From NCBI GenBank assembly GCA_945878405.1, contig CAMCTJ010000009.1, positions 59,379 through 123,378 of the forward strand: 64,000 nt of DNA, written 5' to 3'. Under the pieces are notes generated by a model. The model worked only from the letters and a program-made list of their open reading frames with translations, made no database searches and was not told the DNA's origin. Origin of the DNA: Bdellovibrio sp. ZAP7. GTDB lineage: Bacteria > Bdellovibrionota > FAC87 > UBA2466. Shown piece by piece: positions 1 through 10,100 of this stretch (positions within the stretch are counted from its first letter, which is position 1; the number at the start of each line of letters is the position of its first letter). The translations under genes and the position numbers were made by a program.

Positions 1-225
1 GGATTAAAAGATACTCGTATCCCATTTATCAATACATTGATTTCCTTTGGCGTCCTAGGAATGGGAATCAGTATAGGACTGGCTTTTGGTCTGAAACAAG
101 GACCCGTGGGGTTTTGGGTTGGGATGATCTTTGCTTTAGCCGTAGCTGCAGGGCTTCATCAACTAAGATTTAGAAAAGTTATCGCAAACGCGCTTTACCT
201 TGAGAAAACAGAGTCCAAGCAGTGA
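1..225 (+). CDS. MATE-family efflux transporter, C-terminal fragment
   Basis: The reading frame is open from base 1, so the gene begins outside the window and only the last 74 residues are visible. They read GLKDTRIPFINTL followed by two hydrophobic segments separated by a short GPVGFW turn. This resembles the last transmembrane hairpin of MATE (NorM/DinF-type) cation or drug antiporters, where a G-x-x-D-T-R/K-x-P motif precedes the final helices. The ORF track starts at an internal isoleucine codon; the true start is upstream. Its 3' end overlaps the convergent hydrolase gene by 47 bases. Substrate cannot be inferred from a fragment. Confidence 0.72.
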   Translation, partial: GLKDTRIPFINTLISFGVLGMGISIGLAFGLKQGPVGFWVGMIFALAVAAGLHQLRFRKVIANALYLEKTESKQ

Positions 226-1255
226 GTTTATAAAGCAATCGAGCTCCGACATTTGCATCCCATTCGCTTTTTCCGGAGGGGTCGGGGGCCACTTCATTCA
301 AATCGAATCCAATAATTTTTCTTTTGGAAAGGGCCAGAGCTTTAATCAAATAAATAGCCTCATTAAATTCAAGGCCGCCGGGAACAGGTGTCCCCGTATG
401 CGGGCAAAGTTTGGGGTCGAATCCATCAATATCAAAAGAAATCCAAACCACGGGAGGCAGCTCTTTAATGATTTCATCGCAAATTGACTTCCAGGGAGCC
501 CCTTCGAACTTCCGGGTTTGCAAATGTGAATCAGTAAAGACTTTCACTCGATTTTTTTCACTTTCACAAAAGTCGATCTCTTCTTCACAGAAATCACGAA
601 TGCCGACTTGAACCAGTCTTGCGACCTGTGGAATGTTTTGGAGAACATTTCGCATGATCGAAGCATGCGACCAAGTAAATCCCTCGTAAGCCTTTCGGGT
701 ATCGCTATGTGCATCAAAATGCAGAATGCCAAACTGAGGAAAAAATTCAGCTGCTGCTTGAAGTGCCCCAAAGGGAACTGAATGATCTCCCCCAACAATT
801 GCTGGTATTTTTTTCGAACTAAAAATAGCGAGAGTTTCTTTTCTTACCCAGTCATTTAGAAGAGCCCCAAGAGCATTCACTTCCTTCAACTGAGATTGAA
901 GTTCTGGAGATTCAGAAAGATCTCCTCCGCATTCAATAATGGGAAGAGCCTTCTCCTTACCGGCCTTATTCCAACGGAGTACTTCAGGAGATTCTTTGAG
1001 GTAATAAAGACCACACTCATAAGGTCGGTGGACATCCACGTCAAAGAGATCAACTTGACGACTCGCTTCCAAAATGGAACGCGGCCCCAATGACGTACCT
1101 GAGCCGTAAGAAGTAGTTACTTCCCAGGGGACAGGCAAATAGATCAAGCTACTTTCGGATTGGCGAAAAGGGAGTCCAAAGATGCCAGAATCTTTTGACG
1201 CGGCAGAGTTGGGATCAAAAATTGAAATCATAGTATAATGGAGATTCTTTCTCAT
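179..1255 (-). CDS. Arginase/agmatinase-family ureohydrolase
   Basis: A 358-residue protein with the metal-binding motifs of the ureohydrolase superfamily in order: GGDHS, then HFDAHSD, then SFDIDGFDP. These supply the His and Asp ligands of the binuclear manganese centre. Members hydrolyse a guanidino group (agmatine, arginine, guanidinobutyrate or similar) to release urea. Length is slightly above the family norm of about 300-340, with an N-terminal extension and a middle insert after residue 80. No clear Shine-Dalgarno precedes either the ATG at 1255 or the in-frame ATG at 1231, so the start is uncertain. It is divergent from the polysaccharide ABC pair with only 58 bases between. Agmatinase is the likeliest activity, but substrate is inference. 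Confidence 0.85.
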   Translation of the reverse strand: MRKNLHYTMISIFDPNSAASKDSGIFGLPFRQSESSLIYLPVPWEVTTSYGSGTSLGPRSILEASRQVDLFDVDVHRPYECGLYYLKESPEVLRWNKAGKEKALPIIECGGDLSESPELQSQLKEVNALGALLNDWVRKETLAIFSSKKIPAIVGGDHSVPFGALQAAAEFFPQFGILHFDAHSDTRKAYEGFTWSHASIMRNVLQNIPQVARLVQVGIRDFCEEEIDFCESEKNRVKVFTDSHLQTRKFEGAPWKSICDEIIKELPPVVWISFDIDGFDPKLCPHTGTPVPGGLEFNEAIYLIKALALSKRKIIGFDLNEVAPDPSGKSEWDANVGARLLYKLTAWTLFSQGKARLR

Positions 1256-1313
1256 CTAGGAGACAAAACGTCAATGAGACGTTAACCCGTGTCTTCGCAA
1301 CTCCCATTTATCT

Positions 1314-2576
1314 ATGAACTTTTCGATTGAAGTTAAGAACGTCTCAAAAAAATATACTATCGGAAAGCTCGCCCATTCTCCGTATGCCACTCTCCGAGAA
1401 ACCCTCGCTTCACGTACAGCAGATTTAGGCCGTTGGCTAAGCGGAAAAGCACCAAACGGTTGCCCCGAAGAGGTTCTTTGGGCTCTCAAGGATGTTTCTT
1501 TTTCAGCCAAGCCCGGCGAGGTCATCGGAATCGTGGGAAAGAATGGAGCTGGCAAATCAACCTTATTAAAAATTTTAAGTCGGATTACTGAACCCACCCA
1601 GGGAACCATTCGGGTTAAGGGAAAACTCGCCAGTCTTTTAGAAGTAGGAACCGGCTTTCATCCTGAACTCACTGGGCGAGAAAATATCTTTTTGAATGGG
1701 GCGCTTCTAGGGATGAAACGCGAAGAGATCAAAAGAAAGTTTGATCAGATCGTATCCTTTTCTCAGATAGAGAAATTTATCGATACTCCTGTGAAGCGTT
1801 ATTCCAGTGGAATGTATGTGCGCTTAGCCTTTTCGGTCGCTGCCCATTTAGATCCGGAAATTCTCGTCTTGGATGAGGTTTTAGCGGTTGGGGATCTCGC
1901 TTTTCAGAAAAAATGTACAAGTGTGATGAGAGATGTCGCAAATCAGGACAGGACAGTCTTGTTTGTGAGTCATAATTTGCAACTCATCCGCAGTTTATGT
2001 TCGCGGGTTGTGCTACTTGATCACGGGCAAGTGATTCAGGATGGACCCACAGAGGTAGTTCTTCCGGAATTCGTAAAACTTTTACAATCTAATGGCGAAG
2101 TCCTTGGAAATGGGCTCAGGAGTCGAGGGCTTGGGGAAAATCAAGTTGCTCGAATTGAAAGAGTTCAGTTTTTAAATCAATCCGGCGCCCCTTGTTGGAC
2201 TTTTGATTCACGCGAGTCTGCGGTTTTGGAAGTTGACTACACTGCTTTTCAATCCTTCGAAGGATTAAGTCTGTGGTTGATAATCAGAAATCCACTTTCT
2301 GGGGACGTAGTTACCAGCATCAAGGAAAAGATTACTGAAAAAATAATTGAAGTTGGCCAGAAGAAAAAAATTAGAATGGAGTTTCCAAAAATGGCTCTGG
2401 GGCCTTTCGATTATGCGGTCGAGGTAACCTTAACGAATTCAGAAGGGGACCAATTCTATGACCATTTGGGCAAGGAATCAGATCTGCCGCTTTTGAGCGT
2501 TACTTCAATCGAAAAAGATCCCCATAAGCGACAAGGGTATTTTGCAATGCCGGTTTCAATTCGGGAGGCGGCCTAA
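1314..2576 (+). CDS. Polysaccharide-export ABC transporter ATP-binding protein (Wzt-like)
   Basis: A 420-residue ATPase for ABC-dependent export of O-antigen, teichoic acid or capsule-like glycans across the inner membrane. Walker A is GKNGAGKST near residue 76, the signature is YSSGM, Walker B is VLDEVLAVGD and the switch is FVSHN; YSSGM and DEVLAVGD are typical of the Wzt/TagH subfamily. After about residue 265 a beta-rich C-terminal extension of about 150 residues resembles the Wzt carbohydrate-binding domain that selects the finished glycan. The next gene, its permease, starts at the base after the stop codon, so the two are co-translated. No glycosyltransferases lie beside it here, so the exported glycan is unknown. 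Confidence 0.9.
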   Translation: MNFSIEVKNVSKKYTIGKLAHSPYATLRETLASRTADLGRWLSGKAPNGCPEEVLWALKDVSFSAKPGEVIGIVGKNGAGKSTLLKILSRITEPTQGTIRVKGKLASLLEVGTGFHPELTGRENIFLNGALLGMKREEIKRKFDQIVSFSQIEKFIDTPVKRYSSGMYVRLAFSVAAHLDPEILVLDEVLAVGDLAFQKKCTSVMRDVANQDRTVLFVSHNLQLIRSLCSRVVLLDHGQVIQDGPTEVVLPEFVKLLQSNGEVLGNGLRSRGLGENQVARIERVQFLNQSGAPCWTFDSRESAVLEVDYTAFQSFEGLSLWLIIRNPLSGDVVTSIKEKITEKIIEVGQKKKIRMEFPKMALGPFDYAVEVTLTNSEGDQFYDHLGKESDLPLLSVTSIEKDPHKRQGYFAMPVSIREAA

Positions 2577-3416
2577 ATGAGTACAGCTCAGGTTTCCGAT
2601 GAAATCTTAATTGAGAGCCGAGCTTCTCTTCGGCAATCTTTAAGATTGAGAGAGTTGTGGAGTTATCGGGAACTTATTTATTTTCTGAGCCTCCGCGATA
2701 TTAAAGTCAGGTACAAACAAGCTGTTTTTGGAGTGGCTTGGGTGATTGCTCAACCTTTATTTACAGTTCTCACCTACACCTTTCTTTTTGGAAAAGTTGC
2801 AAAAATGGCCTCTGACGGTCTTCCTTATTCGGTATTTGTTTTCTCAGCTCTCGTCCCGTGGACCTATTTCACTTCAGCTATCAATAAGGGAAGTATGAGC
2901 CTAGTAGGGAGTGGCGCTTTGTTTAGCAAAGTATATTTTCCACGCCTAGTGATTCCGCTGGCAGCCGTCATGTCGGGACTTCTCGATTATGCCATTTCCT
3001 TTTTATGCATGGTTTTGGTGCTTGCTTATTATGGTATTTATCCCCAGTGGGAGTGGATCTTAGGGGTTCCGGCAGTAACGCTCTGGATTTTTATTTTGTC
3101 CTCAGGAGTGAGTTTTTGGCTGGGAGCCCTCAACGTCAAATATCGAGACGTCGGCCATATTATTCCATTCATTGTTCAAATTTGGATGTTTACGACACCT
3201 ATTCTGTATTCCATTTCAGTTATTCCTGAAAGATTTCAGATGTGGGTAAGATTAAATCCCATGTTTGGACTTATTGAGGCCTACCGTTCCGTAATATTTT
3301 CTCGAGACATAGACTGGTTGAGTGTGAATGTTTCTTTAGCACTGACCCTTGTGGTGTTCTTGAGTGGAACAGTCTATTTTGCAAAAACAGAACGAAGCTT
3401 TGCCGATATTATTTAA
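2577..3416 (+). CDS. Polysaccharide-export ABC-2 permease (Wzm-like)
   Basis: A 279-residue integral membrane protein with about six hydrophobic segments. The N-terminal pattern, an amphipathic stretch then LRDIKVRYKQAVFGVAW, is the hallmark of ABC-2 transporters for O-antigen, capsule or teichoic acid export. The ATG follows directly on the stop of the Wzt-like gene, with a purine-rich GGGAGG inside the end of that gene as ribosome binding site. Together the two should form a 2+2 inner-membrane exporter. The protein ends without an obvious accessory domain, as usual for this family. Confidence 0.9.
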   Translation: MSTAQVSDEILIESRASLRQSLRLRELWSYRELIYFLSLRDIKVRYKQAVFGVAWVIAQPLFTVLTYTFLFGKVAKMASDGLPYSVFVFSALVPWTYFTSAINKGSMSLVGSGALFSKVYFPRLVIPLAAVMSGLLDYAISFLCMVLVLAYYGIYPQWEWILGVPAVTLWIFILSSGVSFWLGALNVKYRDVGHIIPFIVQIWMFTTPILYSISVIPERFQMWVRLNPMFGLIEAYRSVIFSRDIDWLSVNVSLALTLVVFLSGTVYFAKTERSFADII

Positions 3417-3536
3417 AGTATTCTTCCCTAGTGGCTGCTGTCTTCTTTATCTTTCAGTAACGCACCCCTCCAAAAACCTCTCTTTACTTTTAAGCCCAGA
3501 GAGTCAAAAGTAACCAGTCTCTTTATAAGGAAAAAC

Positions 3537-4190
3537 ATGACCGGTATTCTTACTCAGTTCTTAGATTTGATGCTTCATTTGGACGTTCATTTAAGCACAA
3601 CCATCTCCGAATATGGGCTGTGGACTTACCTCATTTTATTTCTGATTGTCTTTTGTGAGACCGGGTTAGTGATAACCCCATTTCTGCCAGGGGATTCTCT
3701 CTTGTTTGCTGCCGGAGCCTTTGCGGGAAAAGGTTCGTTGGAGTTAAGGTTTTTAATCCCGTTACTTTGTATTGCAGGGATTTTAGGGGACGCGCTCAAT
3801 TATGCGATCGGCCGTTACGTGGGTCCGAAGATATTGACGGGCGACCGCTGGTTTTTGAAGCGAGAATATTTGACCAAGACCCAAGCCTTTTATGAACGCT
3901 ACGGCGGAAAGACCATCATCATTGCGCGATTTGTTCCCATTATTCGAACTTTTGCCCCTTTCCTGGCTGGCGTGGGAAAAATGAATTATTCCCGATTCGG
4001 TCTTTTTAATATTTCAGGGGCAATCCTGTGGGTGGTTCTTTTCTCCTTTGCGGGTTTTTGGTTTGGAAACATTCCAGTAGTTCAAAAAAACTTCACTCTC
4101 GTAATTTTGGCTATTATTATCGTCTCCGTTTTACCTGCGGTGATTGAGGCTTTAAGAGCCAGGAAGACACCTGCGAAACACTTGGTGTAG
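3537..4190 (+). CDS. DedA-family membrane protein
   Basis: A 217-residue DedA/VTT-domain protein. Diagnostic stretches are the E-T-G-L-x-x-x-P-x-L-P-G-D motif (ETGLVITPFLPGD) near residue 40, and FVPIIRTFAPFLAGVGKM later on, with several transmembrane segments between and after. Family members are inner-membrane proteins implicated in undecaprenyl-phosphate or phospholipid flipping and membrane homeostasis. The start is supported by AAGGA eight bases upstream of the ATG. A 120-base gap separates it from the upstream permease and contains an 8-base inverted repeat (TTACTTTT / AAAAGTAA, 3484-3513). The next gene, polA, begins within seven bases of its stop. Confidence 0.9.
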   Translation: MTGILTQFLDLMLHLDVHLSTTISEYGLWTYLILFLIVFCETGLVITPFLPGDSLLFAAGAFAGKGSLELRFLIPLLCIAGILGDALNYAIGRYVGPKILTGDRWFLKREYLTKTQAFYERYGGKTIIIARFVPIIRTFAPFLAGVGKMNYSRFGLFNISGAILWVVLFSFAGFWFGNIPVVQKNFTLVILAIIIVSVLPAVIEALRARKTPAKHLV

Positions 4191-4196
4191 TTGTTT

Positions 4197-6875
4197 ATGA
4201 AATCTAAGCTCATCATCATCGATGGGAGCTCTTATTTTTTTAGGGCTTTTTTCGCAATCCAAAACCTTTCAAATTCGAAAGGGTTCCCCACAAATGCGAT
4301 TTATGGTTTTACCAATATGTTACTTAGGGTATTGGACGTTGAAAAACCCGCTCACCTCGTAATTGCCTTCGATACCCCCAAACCTTCTTTTAGAAAAAAA
4401 CTCTACCCAGAATACAAAGCCAATCGTGAGAAACCACCGGAAGATCTCGTCAAACAGATTCCGGAAATCATGAAGGTAGTGGATGCTTTTCAAATTAAGC
4501 GAATGCAGCTCGAAGGAGCCGAAGCTGATGATGTGATTGCGACTTTGACCGAGAGAGCAGTTCAGGCGGGGTATGAAGTCGATATCATTACAGGGGACAA
4601 AGACCTCATGCAGTTAGTAACTGACAAGGTCACTTTGTACGACACCATGAAAGATAAAAGGGTCGGTCCCGAGGGAGTCGTTGAAAAGTTTGGAGTGAAA
4701 CCAGAGCAAGTAGTCGATTTCTTGGCGCTCATGGGAGATGCCTCTGACAATATTCCAGGGGTAACTGGAATTGGTGAAAAAACTGCAGCACAATTAATTT
4801 CAGAGTTTGGCTCCTTAGAAAAATTATTTGAAAATCTGGATAAGATAAAACAGGAAAAAAGACGCGAGACTCTGAAAGCAGAAAAAAAGATCGCGTTTCT
4901 CAGTCAGGAGTTGGCCCGCGTTAAGAGAGATTTGGATATTGAATGGTCGTGGGATGAATGCCGGTATGTGGGTCCCCATTTGGAGAGCCTCAAGAAGCTT
5001 TTTGAGGAATTCGAATTTCATCAGCTCATGAAGCGGTTTAATTTCCAAAGGCAGGAAAAAGGGTTTGAGAATACCCAATATCAAACTGTGAGCGGTCTTG
5101 AGACGCTGAAAAAGGTATGCGATCTGATTCGCAAAGCAGATATTCTATCTCTGGACACTGAAACGACGTCTCTCAGTATTCATAGCGCTGAACTTGTTGG
5201 GATTTCCCTTTGTGTGAAAGCAGGCGAGGCTTTTTATATTCCGATTGGCCATACCCTACCGGGGGGCCACGATCTGTTGGAGGGCCAGCTCTCATCAGAA
5301 CTTGTCAGAAAATATCTGAAGCCCCTTTTGGAACATCCTGAAATTCCTAAAGTTGGCCAAAATTTGAAATATGACTTACAGATACTTTTAAACTGGGGAG
5401 TCCATCTCGAGGGGATTGTCGCAGATACGCTCTTAGAGAGTTACCTTATTAATCCTGAGGAACCGCACGGTCTAGATGCCTTGGCTCTGAAATATTTGGG
5501 TCATCAGACAATTACTTATGAAGAGGTGACTGGAAAAGGAAAAAGCCAGATCAGTTTCTCTGAGGTTTCTGTCGAAAAGGCGACGAAATACTCTGGGGAA
5601 GATTCCGATGTTGCTTACCGTTTACATGAAACGCTTTTGAGTGAGGTAGATAAGATGGGGGGGAGAGAGCTTTTTGAAGAGATTGAAGTCCCTCTTGTTC
5701 CTGTTCTGGCTCAAATGGAATACGCCGGTGTTAAAGTCGACCGAACTAAATTGGAAAAAATGGAAGAAAATCTATCCGAAGACCAAGCGACAGTAGAAGA
5801 CAAGGTCTTTGAGTTAGCTGGAGAAGCCTTTAATATCGGGTCTCCAAAACAGCTGTCTCGAATTCTTTTTGAGAAATTAAAGTTACCCATTATCAGAAAA
5901 ACAAAAACGGGTATATCGACCGATGAAAATGTTCTGGTTGAGTTGTCGAGCCATCATGCGATTTGCGAGTGGATTCTCAAGTATCGAGAGTTGAGCAAGC
6001 TCAAATCTACATACGTAGAAGGCCTCATCCAACAGATTCACCCAAAAACGGGGCGAGTGCACACAAGCTTTAATCAGACCATTACGGCAACGGGCAGACT
6101 TTCTAGCTCGAACCCAAACTTACAGAATATTCCCACTACAGATGATCCGCGCTATGACATTCGTTCCGTTTTCATAGCAGAGGAGGGGTATGAACTGTTT
6201 TCTGGGGATTATAGCCAGGTGGAATTGCGTCTCTTAGCGGACATGAGTCAGGACGCCGAGCTTTTGCGAGCTTTTGAACACGATGAAGATGTGCATTCCT
6301 ACACAGGAAGATTAATTTTTGGAGTCGACGAGGTATCCTCTGAACAAAGACGGATAGCGAAAACTATTAACTTTGGAGTCGTTTACGGGCAGACCCCTTA
6401 CGGCTTGTCTCAAACCTTAAAAATATCGCCCTCGGAAGCTAAGGATTTCATCGATAAGTATTTCCGAAGATATTCTGGAGTTAAAGAGTATCTCCAATCA
6501 CTTATACAGAAAGCTCACCAAGATGGTTTTGTAACGACCCAGTTGGGACGTCGAAGATATCTTCCTGAAATAAACTCCGCGAATCGTATGAGGAGAGAAA
6601 TGGCTGAGCGAGCCGCCATCAATACTCCGATTCAAGGAAGTGCGGCCGATATGATCAAGACGGCGATGGTGAGAATCCACAGACTGTTACAAGTACAAAA
6701 ACTAAAAACAAAAATGATCTTACAAGTGCATGACGAATTAGTTTTTGAAGTTCCTACAGAAGAGAAAAAACAGGCAGAGAAATTGATTTTGTCAGAAATG
6801 GAAAGTGCCATGAAGTTGAGAGTTCCCCTGAAAGTTGATGCAGCTTGGGGAAAAACATGGCGAGACTGCAGTTAG
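4197..6875 (+). CDS. polA: DNA polymerase I
   Basis: An 892-residue family A polymerase for gap filling, primer removal and repair. The N-terminal 5'-3' exonuclease domain covers about residues 1-290 (IDGSSYFFRAFF, ITGDKDLMQL, GDASDNIPGV). The 3'-5' exonuclease domain (about 300-500) keeps its acidic residues: LDTETT, NLKYD and YSGED. Proofreading therefore looks intact. The polymerase domain carries DYSQVELR, RRIAKTINFGVVYG and QVHDELVFEVP (motifs A, B and C). The ORF track starts at a TTG two codons earlier; I prefer the ATG at 4197. There is no clear Shine-Dalgarno, so translation may be coupled to the dedA stop six bases upstream. Confidence 0.97.
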   Translation: MKSKLIIIDGSSYFFRAFFAIQNLSNSKGFPTNAIYGFTNMLLRVLDVEKPAHLVIAFDTPKPSFRKKLYPEYKANREKPPEDLVKQIPEIMKVVDAFQIKRMQLEGAEADDVIATLTERAVQAGYEVDIITGDKDLMQLVTDKVTLYDTMKDKRVGPEGVVEKFGVKPEQVVDFLALMGDASDNIPGVTGIGEKTAAQLISEFGSLEKLFENLDKIKQEKRRETLKAEKKIAFLSQELARVKRDLDIEWSWDECRYVGPHLESLKKLFEEFEFHQLMKRFNFQRQEKGFENTQYQTVSGLETLKKVCDLIRKADILSLDTETTSLSIHSAELVGISLCVKAGEAFYIPIGHTLPGGHDLLEGQLSSELVRKYLKPLLEHPEIPKVGQNLKYDLQILLNWGVHLEGIVADTLLESYLINPEEPHGLDALALKYLGHQTITYEEVTGKGKSQISFSEVSVEKATKYSGEDSDVAYRLHETLLSEVDKMGGRELFEEIEVPLVPVLAQMEYAGVKVDRTKLEKMEENLSEDQATVEDKVFELAGEAFNIGSPKQLSRILFEKLKLPIIRKTKTGISTDENVLVELSSHHAICEWILKYRELSKLKSTYVEGLIQQIHPKTGRVHTSFNQTITATGRLSSSNPNLQNIPTTDDPRYDIRSVFIAEEGYELFSGDYSQVELRLLADMSQDAELLRAFEHDEDVHSYTGRLIFGVDEVSSEQRRIAKTINFGVVYGQTPYGLSQTLKISPSEAKDFIDKYFRRYSGVKEYLQSLIQKAHQDGFVTTQLGRRRYLPEINSANRMRREMAERAAINTPIQGSAADMIKTAMVRIHRLLQVQKLKTKMILQVHDELVFEVPTEEKKQAEKLILSEMESAMKLRVPLKVDAAWGKTWRDCS

Positions 6876-6902
6876 ATCTAACTTGTCATTAAAAGATCAA
6901 GC

Positions 6903-6924
6903 GAAAAGATTTTTCTTTTTTTTT
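6903..6924 (+). terminator. Weak A/T-rich terminator-like element after polA
   Basis: A short stem GAAAA/TTTTC with a three-base loop runs straight into a T-rich tract of nine bases. The stem has almost no G/C pairs, so this is at best a weak intrinsic terminator between polA and nrdJ. Confidence 0.3.
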
Positions 6925-7011
6925 CCCTCCAAAAGATCAGTCGAGTCAATTACCTAACGCGGGATCGCGATCAAAACGTCGAAAATGGACTAAAAACAGC
7001 TGGCGGTCGCA

Positions 7012-7042
7012 TTGACAGTAAATGTATGGCACATGCTATATT
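7012..7042 (+). promoter_or_regulatory. Sigma70-type promoter for nrdJ
   Basis: A perfect -35 hexamer TTGACA lies at 7012-7017. The downstream ATGCTATATT offers a -10 at GCTATA (17-base spacer) or TATATT (19-base spacer, with a TG extension). This is the strongest promoter-like sequence I found by eye in the window. It lies about 120 bases upstream of the nrdJ start and leaves a transcribed leader of about 115 bases. Confidence 0.7.
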
Positions 7043-7047
7043 TTACA

Positions 7048-7150
7048 TTACGGTAGGCACAGCACCGGAAGAGCAGTTAACAATTCCAAATCGGTAATTA
7101 AACGAAGCGTTGCAAACAGGGGTAATCCCTGAAGGGCACGCGTGTATCTT
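7048..7150 (+). promoter_or_regulatory. Structured 5' leader of nrdJ, candidate regulatory RNA
   Basis: The leader between the promoter and the ribosome binding site folds well by eye. CAGGG-GTAAT-CCCTG (7117-7131) is a perfect 5-bp hairpin enclosed by an outer stem GCG(T)TGC / GCACGC with one bulged T. Upstream, ACCG (7064-7067) can pair either with CGGT at 7051-7054 or with CGGT at 7092-7095, giving two mutually exclusive folds. There is no B12 box, so it is not a standard cobalamin riboswitch. A 'nrdJ motif' candidate RNA has been described upstream of nrdJ genes in metagenomic data; whether this leader matches it needs a covariance-model search. Confidence 0.4.
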
Positions 7151-7162
7151 GGAGGTACTATT

Positions 7163-10100
7163 ATGAGAATTCCTCGTCGATTCACCAAAGAAAACAGCAG
7201 TCCTTTTAAGGGAATTGAATTTGAAGCTCGAATCTCTGAGATTCGCGAGCCGAATGGAAAAGTAATTTTTTCCCAAAAAAATGTAATGGTCCCCAAACAC
7301 TGGTCGCAAGTGGCTACAGATATTTTGGCGCAAAAATATTTTCGAAGAGCCGGGGTTCCCCAAACAGATTCTGGTGAGTTAGGGGGAGAAATTGATGCAA
7401 GACAGGTTTTTCATCGTCTAGCGGGTTGTTGGACAGATTGGGGAAATCGGTTTGGCTATTTTACGAATGAACGAGATGCCAAGGCATTCTATGATGAAGT
7501 GAGTTTTATGTTGGCCAATCAGATGGCCGCTCCTAACAGCCCTCAGTGGTTCAATACGGGTTTGTACTATGCTTATGGCATTACCGGGCCTTCCCAAGGC
7601 CACTTTTATGTTGATCCGAAAACTAAAAAGCTTAAAGAGTCAGAAAACGCTTATGAACATCCACAACCACATGCTTGCTTCATTCAAAGTGTTTCAGATG
7701 ATTTGGTAAATGAAAATGGGGTCATGAATCTATGGACTCGTGAGGCACGATTATTTAAGTACGGCTCTGGGACCGGGACGAACTTTAGCAACCTTCGATC
7801 AGAGGGAGAAAAGTTGTCTGGAGGAGGTAGGTCTTCTGGCTTGATGTCATTTCTGAAAATCGGAGATAGAGCTGCTGGAGCCATTAAGAGTGGAGGAACC
7901 ACAAGAAGAGCTGCAAAAATGGTCTGTCTGGATCTCGACCATCCCGAAGTAGAATCTTTTATTGATTGGAAGGCGGAAGAAGAGCAAAAAGTGTCGGCAC
8001 TTGCTGCTGGCAGCCGCTTACATCGAAAGCTGTTAAAAGCCTTGCTCGAGCATTGTTTCGATGAAACTGGCCGCCCCCATGTTGATTTAAAAGAGAACAA
8101 AAACTTAAGAAAAAGTCTCCAGGCTTGTAGAAATGGTTTCATTCCTGAAAACACCATTCAAAAAGTTCTTCAACTCGCTTCTCAAGGAATTCGACAATAT
8201 GAATTTCCAGAATTGGATACGGGTTGGGAAAGTGAAGCCTATGCTACTGTGAGTGGTCAGAATTCAAATAATTCTGTGCGGATCCCCAACGGGTTTTTTG
8301 ATGCTTTAGAGAGCGGAAGAAATTGGAGTTTAAAATTTAGAACCACAGGAGTTGTTGCCAAAGAAGTCTCCAGTGAATCTCTTTGGAATAAAATCGCTAC
8401 AGCTGCCTGGGCGTGTGCAGATCCCGGTCTTCAGTTTGATACCACCATTAACGAATGGCACACCTGTCCGGAGGGAGGAAGAATCAATGCCTCCAACCCG
8501 TGTTCGGAGTATATGTTTCTGGACGATACTGCCTGTAATTTAGCTAGTCTGAATTTAATGAAGTTTTATGATGCCAAGACAGGAACATTTCTCATTGAAG
8601 ACTTTACTCATGCGGTTCGCCTATGGACGACCGTTTTAGAAATCAGCGTCTTGATGGCTCAGTTTCCCAGTAAAGAAATCGCCAAGAAAAGTTTTCAATA
8701 CCGAACTCTTGGGCTTGGATACGCAAATCTTGGGGCCCTTTTAATGTCGATGGGAATTCCCTACGGCAGTCCAAAAGCAAAAGCCATTTGTGCTGCTATT
8801 ACTGCGATCCTAACTGGGGAAAGCTACGGAACCTCAGCTGAAATGGCGAAAGAACAGGGGGCCTTTGAGAAGTTTTTGGAAAATCGCGATTCGATGTTGC
8901 GTGTAATAAGAAACCACCGAAGAGCAACTCGCGATGATAATTCTGATCCTTTTGAAAATCTAACGGTGTGTCCCGAGAAAATAGACTCCTCTCTGTGTCC
9001 AAGAGATCTTTTGGAGACCGCGAGACTGGCGTGGGATCGAGCTTTGGAGTTGGGAGAACAGTATGGTTATCGCAATGCTCAAGTTTCAGTCATTGCGCCG
9101 ACGGGAACTATCGGGCTCATTATGGATTGCGATACTACGGGCATTGAACCCGATTTCTCAATTGTGAAATTCAAGAAACTGTCCGGGGGAGGGTATTTCC
9201 GAATTATCAATCAATCGGTTCCTCTGGCGTTGAAGGGAATGGGCTATTCGGAAAGTCAGGTCCGGGACATTATCGACTATGCACTAGGCCGAGGTGATTT
9301 TGAAAAATGTCCAGAAATCTGTCGATCATTTTTTGAAAAAAAGGGTGTGCCAGCAACGAGCATTGCGGAAATAGAGAAAAATCTGAAGACTGCATTTGAT
9401 ATTCGTTTTGTGATCACCCCTTGGGTACTAGGGGAAGAAGTGTGCCTAAAAGTATTGGAAGTCAGTCAGGAGGATTTGGCTAAACCTGATTTTAGTCTCC
9501 TAGCACATTTAGGTTTCACAAATCTTCAAATCGAAAAGGCAAATGAGTTCCTCTTTGGAACCATGACTCTGGAAGGTGCTCCACACTTGAAAGAAGAAGA
9601 CTATCCTGTCTTCGACTGTGCAAATAAATGTGGAAAAAAGGGTGTTCGGTTTTTGCCCTATCAGGCACATATCGAAATGATGGCCTCTGCGCAGCCATTT
9701 ATCAGCGGAGCTATCAGCAAAACCATCAACATGACAGCCGAAGCGACGATTGAAGATGTGAAAGACGCTTACTCGAGCTCTTGGAAAAAGATGTTGAAGG
9801 CGATTGCGCTCTACCGGGATGGGTCGAAGCTCAGTCAACCTCTTTCAGCTTCACTCTTTGAAACGGCTGAAGACTTAGATGACCCGATAGAAGCGGAAAC
9901 TCTAAAAACAGACATTGTTGCCTTTGCCGATAGATTGGTCCGAAAATCCTTGCGGCGTGAGCTGCCCAACCGAAGGATGGGCTACACGGTTAAATCTACC
10001 ATTGGAGGGCAAAGAGTTTATCTTCGCACTGGAGAGTACGAAGATGGAACACTTGGCGAGATATTTATAGATATCTATAAAGAGGGAGCTGCTTATCGGG

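Noticed and set aside
1256-1313. AACGTC-AATGA-GACGTT hairpin between the ureohydrolase and Wzt-like genes
   Set aside because: A 6-bp palindrome in a 58-base divergent gap may be an operator, but one short copy is not enough evidence.
3484-3513. 8-bp inverted repeat TTACTTTT / AAAAGTAA before the DedA gene
   Set aside because: Short, A/T-rich and without a T-run; too weak to call an operator or terminator.
7048-7150. Cobalamin riboswitch upstream of the B12-dependent nrdJ
   Set aside because: The leader is structured, but I find no B12 box or other conserved cobalamin core. Kept only as an unclassified leader.
6876-7162. NrdR boxes before nrdJ
   Set aside because: Several GATC-containing words (AAAAGATC twice, GGGATCGCGATC) occur, but none fits the palindromic NrdR consensus around ATAT.
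7684-8157. Minus-strand ORF of 157 codons inside nrdJ
   Set aside because: Lies wholly within nrdJ, which is strongly conserved; composition looks like a shadow frame.
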